From Tolumonas sp008015085 (GTDB lineage Bacteria; Pseudomonadota; Gammaproteobacteria; Enterobacterales; Aeromonadaceae), in contig JAJUJX010000008.1 of NCBI GenBank assembly GCA_029265125.1, positions 1 through 64,000 of the forward strand: a stretch of 64,000 nt of DNA. The letters are read 5' to 3'. This document shows positions 41,426-50,119 of this stretch, piece by piece. The notes under the pieces are model-generated. The model did no database searches, was not told where the DNA came from, and worked only from the letters and a program-made list of their open reading frames with translations. The first letter of the stretch is position 1, and each line of letters starts with the position of its first letter. A program made the translations under genes and the position numbers.

Positions 41426-42796
41426 ATGGAACTGTCAGCCCTGACTGCTGTTTCCCCGATTGATGGTCGTTATGGTGATAAATGTACCGACCTACGGCCG
41501 ATTTTTTCAGAATATGGCCTGTTACGCTTCCGCGTAGAAGTGGAAGTTCGCTGGTTACAACAGTTAGCAGCCCACCCTGGCATCCCGGAAGTTCCGGCAT
41601 TCTCTGCGGAAGCAAATGCATTGTTAGATAGCATCGTCAGCAACTTCAATGAAGAAGATGCCGGACGTATCAAAGCAATTGAAAAAACCACCAACCACGA
41701 CGTGAAAGCGGTTGAATACTTTCTGAAGGAAAAGGTCGCAGCAAACGCAGAACTGAATGCTGTATCTGAATTCATTCACTTTGCCTGCACTTCAGAAGAT
41801 ATCAATAACAACTCTCACGGCCTGATGCTGAAAGCAGCACGTGAAGAGGTTATTGCGCCATACTGCGAAAAGCTGATCGCAGCAGTGAAAGACCTGGCAC
41901 ACAAATATCGTGATGTACCTATGCTGTCACGTACCCATGGTCAGCCAGCTTCCCCGACGACATTGGGTAAAGAAATGGCAAACGTGGCATACCGTCTGGA
42001 ACGCCAATACAAACAGATCATGGCAGTGGAGTTCCTCGGCAAGATCAACGGCGCAGTAGGTAACTACAACGCCCACATCAGCGCTTACCCAGAAGTAGAC
42101 TGGCATGTATTCTCTGAGCAATTTGTCACCGGCCTAGGGTTGATCTGGAACCCGTACACTACCCAGATCGAACCGCATGATTATATCGCCGAGCTATTTG
42201 ATGCGATTGCCCGCTTCAACACTATCCTGATCGATTTCGATCGTGATATCTGGGGTTACATCTGCCTGGGGCACTTCAAACAACGTACTATCGCTGGCGA
42301 AATTGGCTCCTCAACCATGCCGCATAAAGTGAACCCAATCGACTTCGAAAACTCTGAAGGCAACCTGGGTCTGGCTAACGCTTTGTTTGACCATCTGGCG
42401 GCCAAACTGCCTATTTCCCGCTGGCAGCGCGATCTGACTGACTCAACCGTACTGCGTAACTTAGGTGTTGCGGTAGGCTATTCGCTGATTGCTTATCAGG
42501 CGACGCTGAAAGGCATTTCGAAGCTGGAAGCTAACGAAGCTAACATGGCTGCAGATCTGGACAGCAACTGGGAAGTACTGGCAGAACCGATCCAAACCGT
42601 GATGCGTCGTTATGGCATCGAGAAACCTTACGAGAAACTGAAAGAGCTGACTCGTGGCCGCCGCGTTGATGCAGCCGGTATGCGTGAGTTCATTGACACT
42701 CTGGCACTACCGGAAGAAGTCAAAACTGAGCTGAAAAAAATGACGCCAGCGAACTATATCGGTCGTGCAGTAACATTGGTTGATGAACTGAAATAA
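41426..42796 (+). CDS. purB: Adenylosuccinate lyase
   Basis: PurB acts twice in purine synthesis, releasing fumarate from SAICAR and from adenylosuccinate. The 456-residue protein equals E. coli PurB in length. It begins MELSALTAVSPIDGRYGDK and shows the fumarase/aspartase superfamily signature GSSTMPHKVNP (about 295-305), plus the catalytic His region SRTHGQPASPTTLG. The ATG at 41426 is preferred because family members begin MELS; GAGGAG lies just upstream. The in-frame start at 41408 is before that RBS. Confidence 0.97.
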   Translation: MELSALTAVSPIDGRYGDKCTDLRPIFSEYGLLRFRVEVEVRWLQQLAAHPGIPEVPAFSAEANALLDSIVSNFNEEDAGRIKAIEKTTNHDVKAVEYFLKEKVAANAELNAVSEFIHFACTSEDINNNSHGLMLKAAREEVIAPYCEKLIAAVKDLAHKYRDVPMLSRTHGQPASPTTLGKEMANVAYRLERQYKQIMAVEFLGKINGAVGNYNAHISAYPEVDWHVFSEQFVTGLGLIWNPYTTQIEPHDYIAELFDAIARFNTILIDFDRDIWGYICLGHFKQRTIAGEIGSSTMPHKVNPIDFENSEGNLGLANALFDHLAAKLPISRWQRDLTDSTVLRNLGVAVGYSLIAYQATLKGISKLEANEANMAADLDSNWEVLAEPIQTVMRRYGIEKPYEKLKELTRGRRVDAAGMREFIDTLALPEEVKTELKKMTPANYIGRAVTLVDELK

Positions 42797-42820
42797 TCAA
42801 ATCGTATTTATTACGAATAC

Positions 42821-42845
42821 AAGGCATGCTCGCGCATGCCTTTTT
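42821..42845 (+). terminator. Rho-independent terminator after purB
   Basis: AAGGCATGC / GCATGCCTT with a TCGC loop and T-tail, ending 18 nt before the yjeH start. Confidence 0.88.
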
Positions 42846-42863
42846 CATTAGGAGCTTTACCCG

Positions 42864-44099
42864 ATGGCTCACCTGAAACAACACATAGGCTTATGGCAAG
42901 GTACGGGATTACTGGTCTCAACCCTGCTTGGTTCCGGCGTTTTTATCGTTCCGGCAATGACAGCCAGTCTGGCTGGTAGCTGGTCGCTACTGGCCTGGGT
43001 ACTGATGGGTATTTTGATTTTGCCGATCGTATTTACGTTTGCATCGCTGGGGAAATGTTATCCGGATGCCGGAGGCACGGCATTTTACGTTGAACAGGCG
43101 TTTGGTGAACGCGCCGCCGATGCGATTAGCTGGCTTTTTCTTTCCGTGATCATGATTGGCCCTCCCGTTGTTTTTATCACGGCAACGAATTATCTCTGTC
43201 AGGCATTTGGTATTTCTAACGATCAGCAGGGTGTATGGCAATTGGGGTTATTAGGTAGCATGCTGCTACTGAATCTGCTGAATATGAAAACGGCTGCCTG
43301 GGTCCAGAGCCTGATCAGTCTTGGTATCTGTACGACATTATTATTGGCCATCGGTATTTACTGTTTCAAGCATCCCATCCAATTACCTACAACCGCGTTT
43401 TCCCTACCGAATATCGCGCAGGCAACCGGTCAGATTTTCTGGTGTTTTGTGGGTATTGAAGCCATTGCGCATCTTACCGGGGAGTTTCGCAATCCAGAAC
43501 GGGATTTCCCTCGTGTCGTTACGCTGGGCATTGTGATCGCGCTGATCTTGTATATATGCCTCAGTACGGTGTTACTCTCTTCCGGCTTTTACGGTTCCGA
43601 AGCACAAAATCTGAGCTCAGTGATCCAACTAATGAGTTCGCTTACAGGTTCAACCGGGCATTTTATAGTTAGCCTGTTTGGTCTGCTAACCTGCTATATC
43701 GGTGTAAATACCTACATCACCAGTTTTTCGCGCTTGTTTTACAGCATGGCCGAACGAGGGCAAATTCATCCGCGTATGGGTAAATTGAATCGCTCTGGGG
43801 CTCCGGCAACCGGCTTACTGTTTACCTGTGGCTTGATCGCTTTTACGCTGATCCTGCGACAATACTTCCATCTGCCGCTGGATGCTCTGATTGGTTATGC
43901 TAATGGGGTTTTTGTTCTGATTTATCTGGCTGCTGCCATTTCTGGTTTACGCTTGCTGACTGGGAAAAAACGCTTCATTGCTATTCTGGCCACAGTCGTT
44001 TGTTGCCTCGTTGCCCTTTCACTGGCATTGCATACACTTTATGCCATCGTGATATTGGGTGCCTGTATGCTTTATAAGAGACAGCCTGATTCCGTATGA
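42864..44099 (+). CDS. yjeH: APC-family amino-acid exporter YjeH
   Basis: YjeH of E. coli exports methionine and branched-chain amino acids. This 411-residue protein has about twelve membrane helices and the APC N-terminus GTGLLVSTLLGSGVFIVPAM (about 13-32). FWCFVGIEAIAHLTGEFRNP (about 190-209) and IGYANGVFVLIYL near the C-terminus resemble YjeH strongly. RBS TTAGGAGC. Its last codons overlap the start of the metallophosphoesterase gene (ATGA), so the two are coupled. The exported substrate here is inferred from homology only. Confidence 0.85.
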   Translation: MAHLKQHIGLWQGTGLLVSTLLGSGVFIVPAMTASLAGSWSLLAWVLMGILILPIVFTFASLGKCYPDAGGTAFYVEQAFGERAADAISWLFLSVIMIGPPVVFITATNYLCQAFGISNDQQGVWQLGLLGSMLLLNLLNMKTAAWVQSLISLGICTTLLLAIGIYCFKHPIQLPTTAFSLPNIAQATGQIFWCFVGIEAIAHLTGEFRNPERDFPRVVTLGIVIALILYICLSTVLLSSGFYGSEAQNLSSVIQLMSSLTGSTGHFIVSLFGLLTCYIGVNTYITSFSRLFYSMAERGQIHPRMGKLNRSGAPATGLLFTCGLIAFTLILRQYFHLPLDALIGYANGVFVLIYLAAAISGLRLLTGKKRFIAILATVVCCLVALSLALHTLYAIVILGACMLYKRQPDSV

Positions 44100-45283
44100 C
44101 TATCAGCACAACACTCTGGTTTGTTTACCGAGGTATGATCTACTGTGGTGTCAGTGGATTATTACTGAGCTTTATTCCCCAGCTACGTCTGTCAAAAGCA
44201 AGATTGTGGAGCTATTGGTTAATCAATCTGCTGGTGGTGGGCATTTGGTACATATCCCAGTTTTCAGCGACTAACTGGCTGGTGACATCCACCCCGCTGC
44301 GTTGGATCGTTGCACTCTGGCTGAATACCAATATGGCCTATGTTGCGCTGGCGGTTAGTTTTCTGGTGCTCCGGGTGCTACTGGCTCTGTTCCGCCAGAC
44401 ACCCCACCGGAGATTCTGGTTACAACCGAATGTTCTGCTGCTTCCGATTGCGGGTATGCTCTCTGCTTTCGGGGTTTATGAAGCAATGCAACCGCCTGTT
44501 TTTCGTCATTACGATGTGTATCTGGAGCAATTGCCTTCCACGTTAGATGGTATGAAGATCGCGCAACTGACGGATAGCCATATCGGTGATTTTGTTGGTG
44601 TGGCTGAGCTTACATCTGCAATTGGCAGACTTAATGCTGAAAAACCGGATTTATTCACCCTGACTGGTGACTTGCTGGATGACGAACGTCAGCTTGATGC
44701 CTCCTTTGCTGCGTTATCTACCGTCAATGCGCCACTGGGCACCATTGCTATTTTGGGCAACCATGAAAAATATCAGGGTCTGGATGCGATCTTGAAAAAA
44801 TATCAGGCCGCAGACGGGACAGGAAAAATTCGTTTACTGGTGGATGACAGCCTGATGCTTCACTACCACGGTACTGATTTTCAGGTCATTGGGGTAGATT
44901 ACCCAATACCACCAAATAGCCGGCGTAAGCTGACTGAATCGGCCGAAACGGCATATATGCAACAATCAGCAAATAAAGCCTTCAGCAAAATTAATCCTAG
45001 ATCATGGCAGTTGTTTCTGACGCATCACCCTGATTTTTTTGATATTGCACTAAAGCGTAACATCAGTCTTTCGCTGGCCGGTCACACGCATGGTGGTCAG
45101 GCTCTGCCGCTTAGCTATACCGTAGGACGCATGTGGTCTCAGTACGTCAAAGGCTGGTTTCAGCAACAGCAAAGCTCGCTATATGTTTCCAGTGGAATGG
45201 GTCATGTCTGGCCATACCGGCTCGGAGTACCACCTGAAATTGTGATTTTTACTCTGCATCAAAAAAATAACATTCAAAAATAA
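44096..45283 (+). CDS. Membrane-anchored calcineurin-like metallophosphoesterase
   Basis: A 395-residue protein with about four N-terminal membrane helices (10-130) and a binuclear metallophosphoesterase domain. All five metal/active-site motifs are visible: D-x-H in TDSHIGD (160-162), GDLLDD (191-196), GNHEKY (221-226), THHPDFF and AGHTHGGQ. The family includes YaeI-like UDP-sugar or lipid-linked pyrophosphatases, but the substrate cannot be assigned. The catalytic domain would follow the last helix. It overlaps yjeH by 4 nt, suggesting linked expression with an amino-acid exporter, an association I cannot explain. Confidence 0.85.
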   Translation: MTISTTLWFVYRGMIYCGVSGLLLSFIPQLRLSKARLWSYWLINLLVVGIWYISQFSATNWLVTSTPLRWIVALWLNTNMAYVALAVSFLVLRVLLALFRQTPHRRFWLQPNVLLLPIAGMLSAFGVYEAMQPPVFRHYDVYLEQLPSTLDGMKIAQLTDSHIGDFVGVAELTSAIGRLNAEKPDLFTLTGDLLDDERQLDASFAALSTVNAPLGTIAILGNHEKYQGLDAILKKYQAADGTGKIRLLVDDSLMLHYHGTDFQVIGVDYPIPPNSRRKLTESAETAYMQQSANKAFSKINPRSWQLFLTHHPDFFDIALKRNISLSLAGHTHGGQALPLSYTVGRMWSQYVKGWFQQQQSSLYVSSGMGHVWPYRLGVPPEIVIFTLHQKNNIQK

Positions 45284-45305
45284 GGGGATGTCAAAACATC
45301 CCCTT
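45282..45305. terminator. Hairpin between convergent metallophosphoesterase and permease genes
   Basis: AAGGGGATGT / ACATCCCCTT with a 4-nt loop overlaps the metallophosphoesterase stop codon. A-rich sequence on the left would act as the T-run for the minus-strand permease gene. Confidence 0.8.
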
Positions 45306-45327
45306 GTAGGTTTACTCGCTTATTTTA

Positions 45328-46701
45328 TTAATTCGCTAGCGCATTATTGGTATTGTTGCTGAGATAGCATTTATAGCGATATCCCAACCAGTTAATAAAT
45401 AACCAGACCGGCACCAGTTCCACCGCTATTGTCTCGCCACTGAGGTACAACAGAACTAACAATACAGCCATAAATGCCAGGCAAACGTAGTTAGTAAGTG
45501 GGCTCCAGAAAGCTTTGAAAATTGGAGTTAAACCTTCACGATCTTTCGCAGCACGGAATTTCAGATGCGCCAGACTGATCATGCCCCAGTTGATCACCAG
45601 TGCCGCAACAACCAAAGACATCAAAATGCCAAATGCTTTACCCGGCAATAGGTAGTTGATCACCACACACAGGAAAGTAACCAGTGCAGACAGGAGGATC
45701 GCTGGCACAGGGACTCCGCGCTTATCAACTTTTCCCAGAATACGCGGGGCATTACCCTGTTGGGCCAAGCCGTGCAGCATTCGACTATTGCAATAAACAC
45801 CGCTGTTATATACAGACAGTGCAGCAGTCAGTACCACAACGTTCAGCACATGCGCAGTACCACTTTCACCCAGTGCAGAGAAAATCATTACAAACGGGCT
45901 GCCACCTTCAGCCAGTTTGCTCCATGGGAACAACATCAGCAGAATAGCCAGAGCACCAATATAGAAAATCAGAATTCGGTAAATAACCTGATTGACCGCG
46001 CGTGGGATGCTTTTGCGCGGGTCATCTGCTTCTGCTGCAGTGATCCCAACTAATTCCAGGCCACCGAAAGAAAACATGATGATTGCCAGCGACATGATGA
46101 CACCATGCCAGCCATTCGGCATAAAACCACCTAATGCCCACAGGTTGCTGACGTTGGCTTGTTCACCACCCTGCCCGCTGAATAACAACCAGCCACCGAA
46201 TAGCATCATGCCAATGATGGCAACTACCTTAATAATCGCAAACCAGAATTCTGTTTCCCCAAACAACTTCACATTGGTCAGGTTAATAGCATTTATCACG
46301 ATGAAAAATACGAGTGCGGATACCCAGGTTGGCATCTCAGGAAACCAGTATTGCATATAAATACCGACAGCACTCAGTTCAGCCATACCAACCAGTACAT
46401 ACAGCACCCAGTAGTTCCAGCCTGACAGAAAACCGGCAAAATCACCCCAGTATTTATAAGCAAAGTGGCTGAAAGAGCCCGATACTGGTTCTTCTGCAAC
46501 CATCTCGCCTAACTGACGCATGATCAGAAATGCAATGAAACCACCCAACGCATAACCCAGTAGCACTGCCGGACCAGCCATTTTGATGGTCTGAGCAATC
46601 CCTAAAAACAGTCCTGTGCCAATCGCGCCACCCAATGCGATTAACTGAATATGCCGGTTTTTTAACCCGCGCTTCAGTTCACCTTCGGTTTTGACTTCCA
46701 T
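45328..46701 (-). CDS. pheP: Aromatic amino-acid permease, PheP/AroP type
   Basis: A 457-residue APC-superfamily proton symporter with twelve predicted membrane helices. The N-terminus RGLKNRHIQLIALGGAIGTG, the GEMVAEEPVSGSFSHFAYKYWG segment (about 66-87), FSFGGLELVGITAAEA and NSGVYCNSRMLHGLAQQGNAP follow E. coli PheP closely. Phenylalanine, possibly with other aromatic amino acids, is the likely substrate; AroP and ProY are close relatives, so specificity is not certain. It is monocistronic, in a 289-bp gap from the divergent lactonase gene. I see no convincing TyrR box. Confidence 0.82.
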   Translation of the reverse strand: MEVKTEGELKRGLKNRHIQLIALGGAIGTGLFLGIAQTIKMAGPAVLLGYALGGFIAFLIMRQLGEMVAEEPVSGSFSHFAYKYWGDFAGFLSGWNYWVLYVLVGMAELSAVGIYMQYWFPEMPTWVSALVFFIVINAINLTNVKLFGETEFWFAIIKVVAIIGMMLFGGWLLFSGQGGEQANVSNLWALGGFMPNGWHGVIMSLAIIMFSFGGLELVGITAAEADDPRKSIPRAVNQVIYRILIFYIGALAILLMLFPWSKLAEGGSPFVMIFSALGESGTAHVLNVVVLTAALSVYNSGVYCNSRMLHGLAQQGNAPRILGKVDKRGVPVPAILLSALVTFLCVVINYLLPGKAFGILMSLVVAALVINWGMISLAHLKFRAAKDREGLTPIFKAFWSPLTNYVCLAFMAVLLVLLYLSGETIAVELVPVWLFINWLGYRYKCYLSNNTNNALAN

Positions 46702-46920
46702 TAATTAACCCCGGTTTACCTATACAAAGTGCCGTAGAATAGCCTAAGAATTAAGCGTAATACAGTACGCTGTCGCCAATAAATCAGAACCAGCGGATGA
46801 AACAACACATCTACCAATGAACGACAAAATTATGCGCTATGCCAAGCAGTAAACATAAGATTCATCTATATCCTCATCCGGTAATATCTTGTTCCTATTT
46901 ATATGAAGACGGTCACATTA

Positions 46921-46952
46921 AAACCGGTTTCACTTTATGTTACCGGAAACAC
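46921..46952. promoter_or_regulatory. Two tandem CCGG-centred operator-like sites before the SMP-30 gene
   Basis: AAACCGGTTT (46921-46930) is a perfect palindrome. ATGTTACCGGAAACAC (46937-46952) resembles the LacI-family GntR (gluconate repressor) operator ATGTTACCGGTAACAT with two changes. The centres are 19 bp apart and about 45-65 bp from the gene start. The consensus is recalled, not searched. Elsewhere in the 46702-46990 gap I see nothing definite. Confidence 0.45.
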
Positions 46953-46990
46953 TCTGCTAGTCTGTTGGTAGTTTTTCGGGAGATAGATTC

Positions 46991-47863
46991 ATGCAGGCAT
47001 TATCAGCACAACGCGATCAATTAGGTGAATGCCCTCGCTGGCATGCAGAAACACAGACTTTATGGTGGGTGGATATTACGAAGCATCAAATCCACCACCA
47101 CCATCCAGAAAGTGGCAAGCATGGCATCATTCAGTTGAATGAAGAAATCGGCTGCTTTATCTGGCGCGAAAAAGGCGGATTACTGGTCGCTCTGCAATCA
47201 GGATTCCATTTTATTGAAGATTTAAACAACCCGGTGTTAACACCGATTGTCGATCCGGAGGCAGATAAGCCTTGGCAACGTTTTAACGATGGCCGATGCG
47301 ATCCCAAGGGCCGTTTTATTGCCGGCACTATGAATGCCCGCAAAGATGAATCCTTTGGTACGTTTTATCAGTTAAACCCTGATTTGAGTGTGCGTCCGCT
47401 GATCGGCAAAAGCTGGACTTGCAATGGCATGGCCTTCAGCCCGGATGGTAAAACTCTCTACTGGTCTGATACGCCCATTCAAAACCGCAATATCTACCGC
47501 TGCGATTACGATCCGGAAACAGGTGAAGTCAGTAACCAACAGTTGTTTTTCCATGTACCGGAAGGCATGGGGCGCCCGGATGGCGCCACCGTTGATAGCG
47601 AAGGCAATTACTGGTCAGCGCAATATGCCGGTAGCCGCGTGCTGTGTATTAGCCCACAAGGGGAATTACTGCGTGAGATCATGCTGCCAGTGACTAATCC
47701 AACCATGCCTTGTTTCGGTGGACCGGATCTGAAAACGCTGTTTATCACCAGTGCCAGTCAGGGCATGAGCGCCGAACATCTGGCGGCGAATCCGCTCGAA
47801 GGTGCAGTGATGATGGTGGAGCTGGATGTCGCCGGTATGCCGGAAGTGGCCTTTGCCGGTTAA
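46991..47863 (+). CDS. SMP-30/gluconolactonase family protein
   Basis: A 290-residue six-bladed beta-propeller lactonase of the SMP-30/regucalcin family, hydrolysing aldonolactones (for example glucono- or arabinonolactone) in sugar oxidation. The metal-site residues are seen in LGECPRW (Glu near residue 12), FNDGRCDPKGRF (Asn/Asp near 98), SWTCNGMAFSPDG (Asn near 143) and GRPDGATVDSEGNYW (Asp near 196). There is no signal peptide, so it is cytoplasmic. No sugar dehydrogenase or kinase lies next to it, so the sugar is unknown. Operator-like sites upstream hint at gluconate or sugar-acid control. RBS CGGGAG. Confidence 0.88.
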   Translation: MQALSAQRDQLGECPRWHAETQTLWWVDITKHQIHHHHPESGKHGIIQLNEEIGCFIWREKGGLLVALQSGFHFIEDLNNPVLTPIVDPEADKPWQRFNDGRCDPKGRFIAGTMNARKDESFGTFYQLNPDLSVRPLIGKSWTCNGMAFSPDGKTLYWSDTPIQNRNIYRCDYDPETGEVSNQQLFFHVPEGMGRPDGATVDSEGNYWSAQYAGSRVLCISPQGELLREIMLPVTNPTMPCFGGPDLKTLFITSASQGMSAEHLAANPLEGAVMMVELDVAGMPEVAFAG

Positions 47864-47879
47864 GTGAAACGGAGTTGCT

Positions 47880-47909
47880 GACGGGATATCTATTGATATC
47901 CCGTTTTTT
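47880..47909 (+). terminator. Rho-independent terminator after the SMP-30 gene
   Basis: ACGGGATATC / GATATCCCGT with a TATT loop and TTTTTT tail. Confidence 0.92.
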
Positions 47910-47975
47910 CATTTGTTCTGTCCCGAAACAGGATTATTCTGTTCCCCCGCATCAATCAAACGAATCAGGTTTAGC

Positions 47976-49004
47976 ATGACAATCCGTATCGCAATCAATG
48001 GCTTTGGCCGCATCGGGCGCAATGTGTTACGTGCATTATATGAATCAGGACGCCGGGCCGAGATAAAAGTGGTCGCCATCAATGAACTAGCTGAAGCGGA
48101 AGGCATGGCACACCTGCTGAAGTATGACTCGTCACATGGCCGCTTTGATTGGGATGTTCGGCAAGAACGTGATGTGTTGTATGTTGGTGATGATGCAATC
48201 CGTCTGCTGCACCAGAAAGAACTGAGCTTGCTGCCCTGGGGGGAACTTGGGGTTGATGTGGTATTAGACTGTACCGGTGTCTATGGCAAACGCTCAGATG
48301 GTGAATTGCATTTGTCGGCTGGTGCGAAAAAGGTACTGTTCTCTCATCCCGGCGGAGCCGATCTGGATGCGACAGTGATTTACGGTGTCAATCACCAGCA
48401 ATTGCAAGCTGAGCACCGGCTCGTTTCCAACGGTTCCTGCACGACCAACTGCATTATTCCGATCATCAAACTGCTTGATGATACATTCAATATTGAATCC
48501 GGCACCGTGACCACCATTCATGCTTCGATGAATGATCAACAAGTGATCGATGCTTATCATCCTGATCTGCGCCGTACCCGTGCCGCCAGTCAGTCTATTA
48601 TTCCGGTTGATACCAAATTGGCTGCCGGGATCACCCGTATTTTCCCGAAATTCTGTGATCGCTTTGAAGCCATTTCGGTGCGCGTGCCGACCATTAACGT
48701 CACTGCAATTGATTTGAGCGTAACGGTGACACAACCGGTTAATGTGTTAGATGTGAACAATGTGCTGCAACGCGCGGCAAAAGGCAGTTTCCGCAGTATT
48801 GTCGATTACACCGAGCTACCGCTGGTTTCGATCGATTTTAACCACGATCCACACAGCGCTATCGTTGATGGCACGCAAACCCGCGTCAGCGGCAAACACT
48901 TGATCAAAACGCTGGTCTGGTGTGATAACGAATGGGGTTTTGCCAACCGTATGCTGGATACCACGCTGGCGATGGTTAAGTGTGGTTTTAATAACAAGCA
49001 GTAA
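47976..49004 (+). CDS. epd: D-erythrose-4-phosphate dehydrogenase
   Basis: Epd oxidises erythrose-4-phosphate to 4-phosphoerythronate, the first step of de novo pyridoxal phosphate synthesis. It is a GAPDH paralogue. The 342-residue protein starts MTIRIAINGFGRIGRNVLRA (Rossmann) and has the catalytic Cys in SNGSCTTNCIIP (about residue 155). The segments YDSSHGRFDWDVRQERD and DFNHDPHSAIVDGTQTRVSG mark Epd rather than GAPDH. I start at 47976, since the extra 21 residues from 47913 lie in the preceding terminator zone. In many relatives epd leads an epd-pgk-fba operon; here a convergent gene follows, so it is alone. Confidence 0.92.
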   Translation: MTIRIAINGFGRIGRNVLRALYESGRRAEIKVVAINELAEAEGMAHLLKYDSSHGRFDWDVRQERDVLYVGDDAIRLLHQKELSLLPWGELGVDVVLDCTGVYGKRSDGELHLSAGAKKVLFSHPGGADLDATVIYGVNHQQLQAEHRLVSNGSCTTNCIIPIIKLLDDTFNIESGTVTTIHASMNDQQVIDAYHPDLRRTRAASQSIIPVDTKLAAGITRIFPKFCDRFEAISVRVPTINVTAIDLSVTVTQPVNVLDVNNVLQRAAKGSFRSIVDYTELPLVSIDFNHDPHSAIVDGTQTRVSGKHLIKTLVWCDNEWGFANRMLDTTLAMVKCGFNNKQ

Positions 49005-49011
49005 TAAGTGG

Positions 49012-49044
49012 GAAACCACAGCGCTGATTGCTGGCCGTGGTTTC
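49012..49044. terminator. Hairpin between epd and hxpA
   Basis: GAAACCAC / GTGGTTTC with an inner AGC/GCT pairing lies between the two convergent stops. No good T-run is seen on either side, so terminator activity is tentative. Confidence 0.45.
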
Positions 49045-49060
49045 ATGTTACTCAGAGAAA

Positions 49061-49723
49061 TTAGGCATCAATCACGCTAATCAGAAACTCACCACCCTGC
49101 ATAGGCTCAACCTGCAACACCGCCAGTGATTTCAACACCAAATCCACTTGCTCTAACTTCGGTGTATCATCTGGCGCATTCACAGCAATCACCTTACAAC
49201 CGGCAGCCAGACCAGATAAAACACCAGCTGGCGCGTCTTCAACCACCACACACTCTTCCGGTTTCAGGCCTAATCGTTGTGCGCCTAACAGATACGGATC
49301 GGGATTAGGTTTACCTTTCGCCACCAACTCCGCAGTGATAAAGATTTCCGGCGTCGCCAGCTCACCAGCCGCATGACGGGCACGCGCAACCGGCACCGTG
49401 CCAGAGGTTACGATGGCCCAAGGAATCGACAACTGATCCAATCGCTGCAGTAATGCAACTGCCCCCGGTAATGCGGAAATCCCATCGGTATCTTCCGCTT
49501 CGGTACGCTCCAGCAAACGAAATTGCTGTTGAATAGCCTCTTCACTTTCACCGGGCATAAAGTGACGCAGTGAAGTGATCGCTTGTTTACCGTGGATAAA
49601 ATCTAATACCACGGCGGGATCGAGACTCCGGCTTTTTGCCCAGTTCGACCAAGCTCGTTCAACAACCGGCAATGAATCAACTAATGTACCGTCGAGATCA
49701 AAAAGAAACCCTTTGCATTTCAT
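49061..49723 (-). CDS. hxpA: HAD-superfamily sugar/hexitol phosphatase HxpA (YfbT)
   Basis: A 220-residue HAD phosphatase whose sequence follows E. coli YfbT closely. Motif I is FDLDGTLVDS (nucleophile Asp9 and Asp11), motif II VTSGTVPVARARH (Thr/Ser near 106), motif III Lys in AKGKPNPDPYL, and motif IV VVEDAPAGVLSGLAAGC. The FIHGKQAITSLRHFMPG cap segment is characteristic. E. coli HxpA dephosphorylates sugar and hexitol phosphates, probably as detoxification. The start at 49723 has only a weak ribosome-binding site. Monocistronic. Confidence 0.88.
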   Translation of the reverse strand: MKCKGFLFDLDGTLVDSLPVVERAWSNWAKSRSLDPAVVLDFIHGKQAITSLRHFMPGESEEAIQQQFRLLERTEAEDTDGISALPGAVALLQRLDQLSIPWAIVTSGTVPVARARHAAGELATPEIFITAELVAKGKPNPDPYLLGAQRLGLKPEECVVVEDAPAGVLSGLAAGCKVIAVNAPDDTPKLEQVDLVLKSLAVLQVEPMQGGEFLISVIDA

Positions 49724-49799
49724 TGAGATAATCCTGTTTTATTTATATTTCAAATTCATCGCAACCCAACAATCAAAGCCGATTCAGCATACTGGGTTA

Positions 49800-49988
49800 T
49801 TAACCTGCAGACTGGAGCTCATCATATTTCGCCATCGCCTTTCTGTCATTGTCGGCATAGATATGATGGTGCGAAATATAAAACCCCTGTCTCAGTAATT
49901 GTTCGGTAATTTCTTCGCTGTATTCTTCGTCTTGGCAAACTTGTGTTACGACCTGATTCTTGATCAAAAATATAAATTTCTTCGTCAT
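49800..49988 (-). CDS. Small hypothetical protein (62 aa)
   Basis: The ATG at 49988 follows CCGGAGGTT, an excellent ribosome-binding site, so it is preferred to the ATG at 50033. The product starts MTKKFIFLIKNQVVTQVCQDE, has two His-rich residues pairs (SHHHIYAD) and a Lys/Asp-rich end. It is neither secreted nor membrane-bound. I do not recognise it. It is divergent from a LysR-type regulator across 131 bp holding a palindrome and a direct repeat, so it is a candidate target of that regulator. Confidence 0.6.
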   Translation of the reverse strand: MTKKFIFLIKNQVVTQVCQDEEYSEEITEQLLRQGFYISHHHIYADNDRKAMAKYDELQSAG

Positions 49989-50005
49989 ATAACCTCCGGT
50001 TACAT

Positions 50006-50059
50006 CGCTGTAGTGATTTGTATTCGTCATCAAGGTTAGGCCTAACCGATGTAGTGATT
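50006..50059. promoter_or_regulatory. Operator-like repeats between the small gene and the LysR gene
   Basis: CGCTGTAGTGATT (50006-50018) and CGATGTAGTGATT (50047-50059) are direct repeats matching at 12 of 13 positions, 41 bp apart (about four helical turns). The perfect 14-bp palindrome GGTTAGGCCTAACC (50034-50047) lies between them, next to the second copy. This fits a regulator binding region; which protein binds is unknown. Confidence 0.5.
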
Positions 50060-50119
50060 ACAGCAGAGCTCTGGTATTCTTTAAAATGAATAATTATCCA
50101 CCAGTGATAACCAAACGGA

